From the NCBI GenBank assembly GCA_016707605.1, contig JADJHJ010000003.1, forward strand, positions 434,001-498,000: DNA of 64,000 nucleotides, given 5' to 3'. This document shows positions 16,941 to 27,344 of this stretch, piece after piece. The notes below the pieces were generated by a model. It was not told the DNA's origin. It made no database searches and was given only the letters and a program-made list of their open reading frames with translations. A program made the position numbers and the translations under genes. Numbering within the stretch: position 1 is the first letter of the stretch; each line of letters begins with the position of its first letter. Source of the DNA: Candidatus Promineofilum glycogenicum. Its GTDB lineage: Bacteria > Chloroflexota > Anaerolineae > Promineifilales > Promineifilaceae.

Positions 16941-18623
16941 CTAATTGCTGGCCAGCGCCCCCAGCCGAATCTCATCCGGCGGGATGTCGAGCAGGACGAC
17001 GAGTTCCTTGGCCAGCTTGGAGAAGACGGGCGCGGCGGTCATGGAACCCCAGGGGGCGCTCTGCGGCCGGTCGAGCTTGACGAAGACGACGATCTCCGGG
17101 TCGTCGGCCGGCAGCCAGCCGATGAAGGAGCCGATGGTGTCGGTCGGGTGGTAGCCGAACGGCTCGGCGATCTGGGCCGTGCCCGTCTTGCCGGCCACGG
17201 TGTACCCCTCGACCAGCGCTTCCTGCACCTCCTGCTGCACGGCGGTGACGGCCATAGTGGTCATGATGGCCGCCGTCTCCGGCTTAATAGCCTGGCTGAG
17301 CACGGTCGGCTCGTGGCGGTGGACGCCGTTCTCGTCGCGCACTTCGGCCACGACGTAGGGCTGCATCAGGTAGCCGTTGTTGGCCAGGGCGGAGATGGCG
17401 GAGATCATCTGGAGTGGCGTGACGGCCAGCGCCTGCCCATAGGAGTTGGTGGCGATAAATGACTCCTGCCATTCGCCGCTGCCGGGCAGAGGCATCAGCC
17501 CCGGCTCCTCGGCAAAAAGGTCAATGCCCGTCGGCTTGCCGAAGCCGAAGCGCTGGAAGTAGTCGTAGAAGGTCGTCGGCCCCATCCAGGTGGCGATGGT
17601 GGCCGCGCCGACGTTGAGCGAGTGGGCCAATAGGCTGGTCATGTCCACCGTGCCGTAGGCGCCGCGGTCCCAGTTGTAGCTGACGTGGCCGCCGACGGCG
17701 ATGGCCCCGGTGTCGTTGTAGGTCGTGGCCGGGGTGACGGTGCCGGAGTCGAGCGCGGCGGCCATCGTGACCAGCTTCATGACCGAGCCGGGTTCATAGA
17801 CAGCGGTGACCAGCGGATTGTAGAACAGCGACTCCTCGGTCTCGAAGAAGTTGTTGGCCGAGTAGCACGGCTCGGCGGCCATGGCGATGATGGCTCCGGT
17901 GCGCGGGTCCATGACGATGATGGAGCCGCTGACCGCGCCATGCTCGGCCAGAGCCTCTTTCAGATGGCGCTCGACGGTATATTGCACGCTGCGGTCGATG
18001 GTTAGCGTCAGGTCGGCCCCTTCGCGGGCGATGACGGTCGTCTGTCGCTGGAGAGGGGAGATGGGCACGGTGGCGCTGGCGGCCTCGCCGGCCAACTCGC
18101 CCTGGTAGTACCCCTCGACGCCCGCGCCGCCGATGCCGTCGAAGTCGACGAAGCCCAGCACGTGGCACATGAGGTTGCCCTGCGGATAGAAGCGGCGGGG
18201 CAGGGGGTCGAGTTGGACTTCGTCGCCATACTCCAGCTGGCGGATGGCGTCGGCCGTCTCCGACGAGATGCGCGCGGCCAGGACGACGTAGAGCTGCGAC
18301 GACTCCATTTGCTCCAGCAGTTGGCCGCGTGGAACTTGCAAGACGGGGGACAGTTCGGTGGCCAGTTCTTCGGCGTCGGTCAGGATGCTGGGGGAGACGC
18401 CCAGGCGATAGTCCCATTCGTCAACGGCCAGCACAGCCCCGTTGTGGTCATAGATGACGCCGCGCTCCGGCGCGTCGGTGACGGCCAGGTTCTCGATGAC
18501 GACCTCTTTCCACTCTTCGCCGTTGACGACCTGGAAGACAAAGAGGCGCAGGATGATGACGCCGAGCACCAGGCCCATGCCGATAGCGACCGTCCACATG
18601 CGTCGTATCTGGCTACTGTTCAC
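16941..18623 (-). CDS. ftsI: Penicillin-binding protein FtsI (septal transpeptidase)
   Basis: FtsI is the class B PBP that crosslinks septal peptidoglycan. The 560-residue protein has one N-terminal membrane anchor (about residues 11-32), a PBP dimerisation/pedestal domain and a transpeptidase domain. The three catalytic motifs are present: SVMK near residue 280, SLN near 334 and KTGT near 478. Its start overlaps the end of the FtsL-like gene by 11 bp. The downstream gap to murF consists only of heptanucleotide repeats. No PASTA domains are visible. Confidence 0.95.
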   Translation of the reverse strand: MNSSQIRRMWTVAIGMGLVLGVIILRLFVFQVVNGEEWKEVVIENLAVTDAPERGVIYDHNGAVLAVDEWDYRLGVSPSILTDAEELATELSPVLQVPRGQLLEQMESSQLYVVLAARISSETADAIRQLEYGDEVQLDPLPRRFYPQGNLMCHVLGFVDFDGIGGAGVEGYYQGELAGEAASATVPISPLQRQTTVIAREGADLTLTIDRSVQYTVERHLKEALAEHGAVSGSIIVMDPRTGAIIAMAAEPCYSANNFFETEESLFYNPLVTAVYEPGSVMKLVTMAAALDSGTVTPATTYNDTGAIAVGGHVSYNWDRGAYGTVDMTSLLAHSLNVGAATIATWMGPTTFYDYFQRFGFGKPTGIDLFAEEPGLMPLPGSGEWQESFIATNSYGQALAVTPLQMISAISALANNGYLMQPYVVAEVRDENGVHRHEPTVLSQAIKPETAAIMTTMAVTAVQQEVQEALVEGYTVAGKTGTAQIAEPFGYHPTDTIGSFIGWLPADDPEIVVFVKLDRPQSAPWGSMTAAPVFSKLAKELVVLLDIPPDEIRLGALASN

Positions 18624-19116
18624 GAGTTTCTCCTCGCGTCAGGTCGATGCCCAGGTCGCGGACGGCCAGGGCGACGGCCTGCCACATCGTTTCCGGCGGC
18701 GCGGGCGGCGTGGCCGGGGTGGCGTCTTCGGCGACGGCCGATGGGCCGACGCTCTCCGTCGGGTATTCGGGCACGACGATGTAGTCGATGTCGGCCGGGG
18801 TGGAGGGCACGAAGCCCAGTTGCCGCGCCTTCGTGTCCAGCCGTTCCAGCGACTGCGCCGCGGCGATCTGTTGCTCCAGCTCGGCGTTGGCCCGTTTGAC
18901 CTCGTCCAGTTCGTTCTGCTCGATCTGGACGCGGCGGCCGATGGTGGCGATCTTGCTGGCCTGATTGAGATAGATGGCCCCCAGCAACGCGCCCAGGACG
19001 ACGATGACCCCCCAGCCGGCCGCGGCCTGAGCTTCGGTCAGCACACCGAGGCGTCGGGCCAGCTCCCGCGCCTGGCGGGGCTTGGGACGGGGTTTTTGTT
19101 CGGGATTGGCCATCAT
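18613..19116 (-). CDS. FtsL/DivIC-like septum protein
   Basis: A 167-residue bitopic protein with a Pro/Lys/Arg-rich cytoplasmic N-terminus, one membrane segment (about residues 34-52, WGVIVVLGALLGAIYL), a coiled-coil stretch (about 58-90, QIEQNELDEVKRANAELEQQ) and a Pro/Ala/Thr-rich tail. The coiled coil ends in ARQLGFVPSTPADIDYIVV, a pattern seen in FtsL/FtsB/DivIC proteins. Position between rsmH and ftsI is that of ftsL. Sequence conservation in this family is low, so the call rests on topology and context. It overlaps ftsI by 11 bp. Confidence 0.75.
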   Translation of the reverse strand: MMANPEQKPRPKPRQARELARRLGVLTEAQAAAGWGVIVVLGALLGAIYLNQASKIATIGRRVQIEQNELDEVKRANAELEQQIAAAQSLERLDTKARQLGFVPSTPADIDYIVVPEYPTESVGPSAVAEDATPATPPAPPETMWQAVALAVRDLGIDLTRGETREQ

Positions 19117-19260
19117 TTTAGTGGTCAGTAGGTCAGTTGTCAGTTGTCAGTTGTCAGTTGTCAGTTGTCAGTTGTCAGTTGTCAGTTGTCAGTCGTTAGT
19201 CGCTAGGTACTCGCCACTGGCCACTGGCCACTCGCCACTCTTAATTCCTAATTCTTAATT
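19117..19260. repeat. GTCAGTT and CACTGGC/CACTCGC arrays
   Basis: About eight GTCAGTT units, then GCCACTGGCC-type and ATTCCTAATTCTTAATTC-type short repeats, filling the rsmH to ftsL gap. Confidence 0.9.
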
Positions 19261-20235
<975 letters not shown>

Positions 20236-20256
20236 CTCATACTTTCCTCGCCAGGC

Positions 20257-20676
20257 TCAGATGCCCAGGTTGTCCCACCGTCCATCATCGCCTTCGCTGG
20301 CTTCGCGCACCGGCGTCCAGTCGTCGGCGTTCCAGATTTCCAGATGGTTATACATGCCGGCGATGACGACTTCGGCGTCGATGCCGGCAAATTCGCGCAG
20401 GTAGGGGGGCAGCAGAACGCGCCCCTGGCGGTCGGGGATGAGGTCGATGGCTCCGGAGAAGACGCGGCGGCGGAACTCGCGCGCGCCGGGGTCGCTGATG
20501 GGCAGAGCTTTGACGCGCTCGGCCAGCTCCTCCCAGCCCTGAAGGTCGTAGGCCATGAGGTTGCGGTCGAAGCCGCGGGTGACGACCATGCCGGCAGCCA
20601 GTTGGCCGCGGAACTTGGCCGGGATCGTCAGCCGTCCCTTCTCGTCAATCGTGTGTCGAAACTCGCCTAAGAACAT
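20257..20676 (-). CDS. mraZ: Transcriptional regulator MraZ
   Basis: MraZ is an AbrB-fold DNA-binding protein that controls the dcw operon it heads. The 139-residue protein starts MFLGEFRHTIDEKGRLTIPAKFR, the first SpoVT/AbrB-like half, and a second half with GRVLLPPYLREFAGID. Length and start are typical. Three direct GTGGG boxes at exactly 10-bp spacing lie upstream (20753-20777), the known MraZ operator form, so autoregulation is strongly supported. Confidence 0.97.
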   Translation of the reverse strand: MFLGEFRHTIDEKGRLTIPAKFRGQLAAGMVVTRGFDRNLMAYDLQGWEELAERVKALPISDPGAREFRRRVFSGAIDLIPDRQGRVLLPPYLREFAGIDAEVVIAGMYNHLEIWNADDWTPVREASEGDDGRWDNLGI

Positions 20677-20713
20677 CCCTGCCTGCCATTAGAACATACG
20701 TTCGCATTGTCCC

Positions 20714-20722
20714 ATTCTAGCA
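20714..20722 (-). promoter_or_regulatory. Extended -10 element of the mraZ/dcw promoter
   Basis: On the minus strand the sequence reads TGCTAGAAT, an extended -10 (TGn-TAGAAT), about 40 bp before the mraZ start and downstream of the MraZ boxes. No good -35 hexamer is seen, which an extended -10 can tolerate. Confidence 0.55.
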
Positions 20723-20752
20723 GGAAAATGGTGGGTTGGCGTGCCTGCTTGT

Positions 20753-20777
20753 CCCACAACGCCCCACTTTTTCCCAC
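20753..20777 (-). promoter_or_regulatory. MraZ operator (three GTGGG boxes)
   Basis: GTGGG occurs on the minus strand at 20773-20777, 20763-20767 and 20753-20757, exactly 10 bp apart. MraZ is known to bind tandem TGGGN repeats separated by 5 bp, so this is a direct match to the established operator pattern. Confidence 0.9.
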
Positions 20778-20838
20778 AATTGCCCAAAGTATAGCGCATA
20801 GGGCTATTTATGTATAGGACGGGGACGAAATTTTAAGG

Positions 20839-21066
20839 ATGAGTTTTGGGGGCGGGGGGCGGGGGCGAGTGGCGGGGGGCGAGTGGCGAGTGGCGGGGGC
20901 GAGTGGCGGGGGCGGGGGCGGGGGCGGGGGCGAGGGCGGGGGCGAGGGCGGGGGGCGAGTGGCGAGTGGCGGGGGCGAGTGGCGGGGGCGAGTGGCAGGG
21001 GGCGGGGGCGAGTGGTGGGGGGGGGGGCGAGTGGCAGGGGGCGGGGGGCGAGTGGTGGGGGGCGAT
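20839..21066. repeat. G-rich GGCGAGTGG/GGGGGC simple repeat
   Basis: About 230 bp composed almost only of G, with interspersed C, GCGAGTGGC and AGTGG units. Many runs of four or more G occur on the plus strand. The short reading frames across it are low-complexity Gly/Arg and are not credible genes. The rest of the 20677-21076 gap holds only the mraZ promoter region. Confidence 0.95.
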
Positions 21067-21076
21067 TAACAGATGA

Positions 21077-21487
21077 TTATGATTCGCGACGTTGTTGGTT
21101 GGAGACGACGATCAAGCTAGAGATGATCTCGTCGATCAGGCCAAGGCGGTGGTGAATGACCTGATCATCGAAGACATGGCGGGCGCGAAAGTACCAGCCT
21201 TTGGTCTCTCGTGCCGAGCCTAAGGCAATCCGCAGGAATCGTGCGTAATCTTTGCCAAAGCCGCGACCGTAGCCCTCTTCGATATTGGCCGCAACCGATC
21301 CGGCGCTATCGACTATCTGCCAAGCGATGCCCCGCCCGCGCGGATCGTGCAACAACTTCTCGGCGTCAAACCAAACGAGATCGGCCAGAAACGAAGCTCG
21401 CCGATATGTCTCAAATTCCCACAGAGGATCACCACTAATCCGAGATGGAACCCCGGACAGCCACTCCTCATAGCTTTTGAACGCCAT
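21077..21487 (-). CDS. Four-helix-bundle protein (23S rRNA intervening-sequence family-like)
   Basis: A 136-residue protein from MAFKSYEEW. It shows the pattern of the small four-helix-bundle family encoded in 23S rRNA intervening sequences and widely in genomes: ETYRRASFLADLVW, IAWQIVDSAGSVAANIEEGYGR, and FLRIALGSARETKGWYFRAR. The ATG at 21487 is preferred to an in-frame GTG at 21514. The function of the family is unknown, though members often sit beside mobile or accessory genes. It lies directly downstream of the EAD-like gene and upstream of the G-rich tract. Confidence 0.8.
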   Translation of the reverse strand: MAFKSYEEWLSGVPSRISGDPLWEFETYRRASFLADLVWFDAEKLLHDPRGRGIAWQIVDSAGSVAANIEEGYGRGFGKDYARFLRIALGSARETKGWYFRARHVFDDQVIHHRLGLIDEIISSLIVVSNQQRRES

Positions 21488-21531
21488 ATTGCCCCACGAT
21501 CCGTGACGCGCCACCCGCCACTCGCCACCCG

Positions 21532-22527
21532 CTACTCCCGCGCCTGAATGGCGTGCAGCAGGTCGGCCAGGCGGTTGCGGCGGTAGAGGTAGAGCAGCAG
21601 GGCGCGGGTCTTGTCCTTCTTCGTCCCGGCGTCCAGTTGCTCCCAGTCGATGCCCAGGTCGGCGGCCAACTGCTGCAACTGTTCCACGCTGTAGTGGGCC
21701 AGTAGGTAGTGGCGGATGACGGTGCGCGGCGACTCGACGCTGAGCTTTTCCGGGCGGGGCAGGTATTCGGGCGGCGGCGGGGTCAGGATGCGCTCGACGG
21801 CCAGGGCCACGGCGCCGGTCTGGCCGCTGTCGTCGGCGGCGTCCATGACGCGGACGATGAGTTCGTCGTTGGTCTGGCCGGGCACAACCACGTCAAGCTC
21901 GTTCACGTCCAGGTCGAACATCAGGTCTTGCAGGTCATCGTGGCTGAAGCGGTGGCGGATCTCTTCGTAGAGCATCTGCCGGTCGTAGCCGGCGACGGCG
22001 TAGCCGTCTTCGTGGTCGGCCGGGCGCGGTGGGGGAATCACCGGCGCAGGCGCAGGGGAGCGGGGGGGCAGGGGAGCGGGGGAGATGGTTCCCTCGCCCC
22101 GTGGGAGAGGGCTTCTTGTTCCCTCGCCCCGTGGGAGAGGGTTAGGGAGAGGGCCTCTTGTTCCCTCGCCCTGTGGGAGAGGGTTAGGGAGAGGGCCTCT
22201 TGTTCCCTCGCCCTGGGGGAGAGGGTTAGGGAGAGGGTCTTGACGCGCGGCCGAGGTTACTCCCGCACCGCCGGGCAGCAGCGGCCGCACCACCCCCCAG
22301 AACCACGCCGCCGACCCGGCCAGCAGCGCCCCGGCGATGACGTAGAAGAAGAAGCCCATCTCGGCCAGCAGCGCGTCGCGGTCGAATGTGCCCAGGAGGG
22401 TGTCGAGCAGGACGGCCGTCGTCACCGTCAATAGACCAATGCCCCACACCAGCGACGGGCGGCGCAGGAACTTGGCCAGGAAGACAAGGACGACGAGCAG
22501 CTTCAGGACAGTGAAGGCGATTTGCAT
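21532..22527 (-). CDS. Membrane protein with two death-like (EAD-like) helical domains and coding repeats
   Basis: Starting at MQIAFTVLK (22527), the protein has three membrane segments in the first ~95 residues. A Pro-rich linker of PLPNPLPQGEGTRG repeats (about residues 100-160) follows, then two related helical domains. The last domain contains LLAHYSVEQLQQLAADLGID, a K-rich turn and LLLYLYRRNRLADLLHAI. This resembles effector-associated death-like domains (EAD7 type) known from bacterial conflict systems. The preceding segment (IRHRFSHDDLQDLMFDLDV) looks like a second copy. The linker is encoded by a dispersed repeat. An adaptor tethering partners to the membrane is a reasonable guess; no effector enzyme is visible next to it. 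Confidence 0.6.
   Translation of the reverse strand: MQIAFTVLKLLVVLVFLAKFLRRPSLVWGIGLLTVTTAVLLDTLLGTFDRDALLAEMGFFFYVIAGALLAGSAAWFWGVVRPLLPGGAGVTSAARQDPLPNPLPQGEGTRGPLPNPLPQGEGTRGPLPNPLPRGEGTRSPLPRGEGTISPAPLPPRSPAPAPVIPPPRPADHEDGYAVAGYDRQMLYEEIRHRFSHDDLQDLMFDLDVNELDVVVPGQTNDELIVRVMDAADDSGQTGAVALAVERILTPPPPEYLPRPEKLSVESPRTVIRHYLLAHYSVEQLQQLAADLGIDWEQLDAGTKKDKTRALLLYLYRRNRLADLLHAIQARE
22056..22241. repeat. Dispersed repeats inside a coding region (GGGGAGCGGG and CCCTCGCCC families)
   Basis: An AGGGGAGCGGGGG block (22056-22085) is followed by four successive units with TTCCCTCGCCC and GGGAGAGGG. On the minus strand they encode the PLPNPLPQGEGTRG linker. Confidence 0.9.
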
Positions 22528-22602
22528 ACGGGAAAGGATTGTAGCAGGCCGCGCGTGGTGGGCAACTGGACAGACCAACGCCCATTCGTTGCGCGCCACC
22601 AT

Positions 22603-22890
22603 CCCAGAGAAAAGGCTTGCAATAGACTATTATCTATGTAGGTATTTACTCATTACGTTTCAATACGTAGGTAAATGTAATAAAAATGCCTAATGCCTTA
22701 TGACGCCTGTCATGTGAGGTTTATGACATTCCTCAGATGATATTTCTGGCCCACTTGCCTATAGTATTAGGTAGGGGGAACTTCAAACCAGTCCGTTGCC
22801 TGGCAGGGAGCTAACAGGCAAGATGATCACTACCCCTCTCGATCGTCTTGGGCGATCGTCCGTTTCCCTATCAGTAAGGAGCCACAAGCC
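22603..22890. other. AT-rich divergent intergenic region
   Basis: No gene is seen. The region is AT-rich against a GC-rich background. It contains a direct repeat (TATGTAGGTATTT at 22635 and TACGTAGGTAAAT at 22664) and an inverted repeat (TCATGTGAGG at 22710-22719 with CCTCAGATGA at 22731-22740). An AAGGAG ribosome site lies before the next gene. It probably carries the promoters of both flanking genes. Confidence 0.5.
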
Positions 22891-24228
22891 ATGAGTAAGA
22901 AGCATTGGGGACGATTGTTAATCGTGCTGTTTCTGCTGGCCGCGCTGCCGGGCATGACGGCGGTGGTGGCGCAGGGGCAGGAGCCGGCGGGGAAAGCACC
23001 GCTGCCGGCCGTAACGGAGTTGAGCGAGTCGCCGACGCCTTTGGAGGCGAACCTCAATGAGTCGGAGCCGAACAACAACACCGCGGCGGCCGACGTCATG
23101 GCTCTTCAAGACGTAATGGCCGGCGCCATTGGTGCGGTCGGCGATGTTGACTACTTCAAGTTTTTCGTTGAGAACCCAGAGGGGCCAACCTATCCAGATG
23201 GCGCACAAGAAGTTCTGATCAACCTCGACGCCGTTAGCATCGGCTCGCCACTCGACACGGTGGTAACCCTTTTTGACAGCAACGGCACCGCGAAGGGCAC
23301 CAACGACGACACGGACACCACCGACTCGTTGTACTACTTCAAACTTCGCTCTGGGTGGTATTACGTCAAAGTTGAGGAGTACGGCAACAACGCCGGTGGC
23401 GCTAACTACGTCTATAACCTGATCGTGACCCGGATGATCCTGGTCAGTGCTCACCCGGCCGGCCTGGGCACCAAGACCATTCAGGGCATCCCCTTCCAGG
23501 CTGGCGACATTCTGGCCCACACGACAGCCGGTGCCGGCTCGGTCACCCGTTGGGTGATGTTCCTGGACATTTCCGACCTGGGCACCACCAAGAACATCGA
23601 CAAGATCGCGACGATGAATAATAGCGCCGATCTGCTCATCGGCTTCTCGGTTGATGTGACGTTGCCGGGGACGACTATCGTCGCCAAGTCCCAGGATATC
23701 GTCCGCTTCCAGCCGGGCAGGTATGGTGGGTATACGCAAGGTTCAATGTCTCGCTACCTAATCGGTGCAAACAATGACCTGACGACCGCTGGCGAGAAGC
23801 TGGATGCCATCGCTGACTGGACGCGCGGTCCGGTATCGGGCGCTCTCCATTGCGATGGCTATCCGGTCAGCACAGTCGGCGCAGCCGCAGTCAATAAGGT
23901 TGGTGGCGGAATCCTTAAGGCGGCCGATGAAGATGTCTTCTGCAAGGAGGCATTGAACGGATTCGGCCTGTGGAAGCCTTTCTTCGACAACTCCCTCATC
24001 GCCGGGCTGGGCGCGGAGGATGTTATCGGCTTCGATTACAATCTGCATCTGGACGCAGGCTACTACGTGATTCAGGGAACCGGCGTCATCGCTGGTCATG
24101 CCGTCAACCAGAAGCAGATCTTCTCGCTCTATCCGACCAACCCGCCCACTTGGAGGAACCTGTCCTGGAACGGACCGGACTACGGCTGGAACTGGAACCT
24201 GGACGCGATTGACGTGTCGAGCTGGTAA
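22891..24228 (+). CDS. Secreted protein with bacterial pre-peptidase (PPC) domain
   Basis: A 445-residue protein with a signal peptide (residues 1-28: basic start, LLIVLFLLAALPGM, then VVAQG). A PPC-type beta domain (about 55-170) follows, recognised from ESEPNNNTAAAD, GDVDYFKFFV, DTVVTLFDSNG and SGWYYVKVEEYG. The remaining 270 residues (aromatic-rich, ending WNWNLDAIDVSSW) match nothing I recognise. PPC domains occur at the ends of secreted enzymes, but no catalytic domain is evident, so a surface or extracellular structural role is possible. A strong AAGGAG site and a perfect terminator hairpin downstream mark it as a single-gene unit. Confidence 0.75.
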   Translation: MSKKHWGRLLIVLFLLAALPGMTAVVAQGQEPAGKAPLPAVTELSESPTPLEANLNESEPNNNTAAADVMALQDVMAGAIGAVGDVDYFKFFVENPEGPTYPDGAQEVLINLDAVSIGSPLDTVVTLFDSNGTAKGTNDDTDTTDSLYYFKLRSGWYYVKVEEYGNNAGGANYVYNLIVTRMILVSAHPAGLGTKTIQGIPFQAGDILAHTTAGAGSVTRWVMFLDISDLGTTKNIDKIATMNNSADLLIGFSVDVTLPGTTIVAKSQDIVRFQPGRYGGYTQGSMSRYLIGANNDLTTAGEKLDAIADWTRGPVSGALHCDGYPVSTVGAAAVNKVGGGILKAADEDVFCKEALNGFGLWKPFFDNSLIAGLGAEDVIGFDYNLHLDAGYYVIQGTGVIAGHAVNQKQIFSLYPTNPPTWRNLSWNGPDYGWNWNLDAIDVSSW

Positions 24229-24260
24229 GCAGTCCCTGGTTGATCACGCCTAGTTAGCAC

Positions 24261-24302
24261 AACTCCCCCGGCGAGCACCCCGCGCCGGGGGAGTTGCCTT
24301 CT
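24261..24302 (+). terminator. Intrinsic terminator after the PPC-domain gene
   Basis: Perfect 13-bp stem (AACTCCCCCGGCG at 24261-24273, complement at 24283-24295), 9-nt loop, then GCCTTCTT. A short and imperfect T-tract. Confidence 0.75.
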
Positions 24303-24363
24303 TAGGGATTAGGGATTAGGGATTAGGGAAGAGCGCTCTTCCCTAATCCCTAACACCTAATCC

Positions 24364-24367
<4 letters not shown>
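24303..24367. repeat. TTAGGGA heptanucleotide palindrome
   Basis: Four TAGGGAT-type units, a palindromic core GAAGAGCGCTCTTC, then TCCCTAA units in inverse orientation. It reaches the stop of the methylmalonyl-CoA mutase gene. Confidence 0.9.
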
Positions 24368-26046
<1,679 letters not shown>

Positions 26047-26061
26047 GGGGAGATTATAAAG

Positions 26062-26140
26062 AAGGAACCACAGATTACACAGATTTCACAGATTTGGGTT
26101 TGAGGAATCGGCGTCATCTGTGAAATCTGTGGATGCTTCG
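26062..26140. repeat. CACAGATT-type palindromic repeat
   Basis: Left arm CACAGATTACACAGATTT and right arm ATCTGTGAAATCTGTGG around a GGGTTTGAGGAATCGGCG centre. Same family as 43848-43922 and 52012-52164. The remainder of the 26047-26333 gap shows a likely promoter only. Confidence 0.85.
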
Positions 26141-26222
26141 GCCATAAGGAATAATGCTGAACAGGTTAATAAGATGATGGAAAGCGAACGTGAACAGGTG
26201 ATCCACGTCGGGCTTGACGAAG

Positions 26223-26252
26223 CGTTACTGATTACGCCTCCGGTGAGGTACA
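26223..26252 (+). promoter_or_regulatory. Putative promoter of the histidine kinase operon
   Basis: TTACTG (26223-26228 region) and TACAAT (26247-26252) with about 18 bp between, about 80 bp before the kinase start. A modest match to the vegetative consensus. Confidence 0.4.
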
Positions 26253-26333
26253 ATTCTCGTCATAGGTCATAAAGTCCAATGACTTCGCCGGTCGGTTCGC
26301 CCCGCCGCGCGGTTCCGCAATCAGGAGTGCTCC

Positions 26334-27344
26334 TTGCCCAACGAAGACATGGAGCAGCCCTATCGACGCCTCTTTGAGGCCGCTGCTGATGGGCTGATCC
26401 TTCAGGATTTGGAAACCGGCCTAGTGGTCGAGGCCAATCCGGCGGCCTACGTCCTATACGGCTATGCTCGTGAAGAGTTTATTGGTTTGCACCCACGCGC
26501 CTTCATGCCGTCCGATGGTGATGCCCATTTCGACGAGTGGGCTAAAACGGTTCAGGCCGGCAACGTGGTCGAGGCGACGGTCGTTCACGTGCGGCGGGAC
26601 GGTACGCCGTTCACCGCTGAGATCCACGGCACGAGCTGCCTCTATCGGGATCGACCGTGCCTGCTGAGTGTCGTCCGTGACGTCAGCGCGTGGGTGCAGG
26701 TGTATGAACAGGCGCGAACGTTGGCCACGCTGGAAGAACGCCGGCGCCTGGCGCGAAACCTGCACGATGCCGTCAACCAGTCGCTCTTCTCAGCCAGCCT
26801 GATTGCTGAAGTGTTGCCGCGCCTGTGGGAGCAGCATCCGGCCGAGGTGCAGGCGGCGCTGGAGGATTTGCGCCGGTTGACGCGCGGGGCGCTGGCCGAG
26901 ATGCGCGGGCTGCTGGTGGAGTTACAGCCGCTGGAACTGAGCGATAGCGAACTGGAGGACCTGGTGCACCTGCTAGGCGACGCGTTTACGGGCCGGACGA
27001 ACATACCGGTTACTGTGGCTGTGACCGGCCACGACGCCTTGCCGTCTGAAGTGCAGATCATCCTCTACCGCCTGTGCCAGGAAGCCCTGAACAACATCGC
27101 CAAACACTCCGGAGCTGAACAGGTGCTCATCCATCTGCAATACGATCATGGAACAGTCGCGCTGTCGATCCGAGACGACGGCCGTGGCTTCGACCCCGGA
27201 CAAGTACCGCCCGGCCACTATGGGCTAAACATCATGCAGGAGCGGGCTACAGCCGCCGGCGCCGCGCTGACCATCTGGAGTGAGCCGGGTCAGGGCACGG
27301 AAGTGGCCGTCCGCTGGCCGGCGGCCCTGGAGCAGCAAACATGA
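26334..27344 (+). CDS. PAS-domain sensor histidine kinase, NarL type (HisKA_3)
   Basis: A 336-residue soluble kinase. The N-terminal PAS domain (about residues 8-120) contains LFEAAADGLILQDLETGLVVEANPAA. The dimerisation domain (about 130-200) has the phospho-acceptor ERRRLARNLHDAVNQSLF, with His in NLHD. The HATPase_c domain holds LYRLCQEALNNIAKHSGA and LSIRDDGRGFDP. It phosphorylates the response regulator encoded next. Translation starts at TTG 26334, supported by an AGGAG site 6 bp upstream; the next ATG is 15 bp in. No membrane segment is present, so the signal is cytoplasmic. The stop overlaps the regulator start by 4 bp (ATGA). Confidence 0.92.
   Translation: MPNEDMEQPYRRLFEAAADGLILQDLETGLVVEANPAAYVLYGYAREEFIGLHPRAFMPSDGDAHFDEWAKTVQAGNVVEATVVHVRRDGTPFTAEIHGTSCLYRDRPCLLSVVRDVSAWVQVYEQARTLATLEERRRLARNLHDAVNQSLFSASLIAEVLPRLWEQHPAEVQAALEDLRRLTRGALAEMRGLLVELQPLELSDSELEDLVHLLGDAFTGRTNIPVTVAVTGHDALPSEVQIILYRLCQEALNNIAKHSGAEQVLIHLQYDHGTVALSIRDDGRGFDPGQVPPGHYGLNIMQERATAAGAALTIWSEPGQGTEVAVRWPAALEQQT

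Noticed and set aside
20839..21155. Gly/Arg-rich frames across the G-rich tract
   Set aside because: Pure consequence of G-rich simple sequence without stops.
22635..22676. Direct repeats TATGTAGGTATTT/TACGTAGGTAAAT as replication iterons
   Set aside because: Only two copies, with no replication gene nearby. More likely promoter-region sequence.
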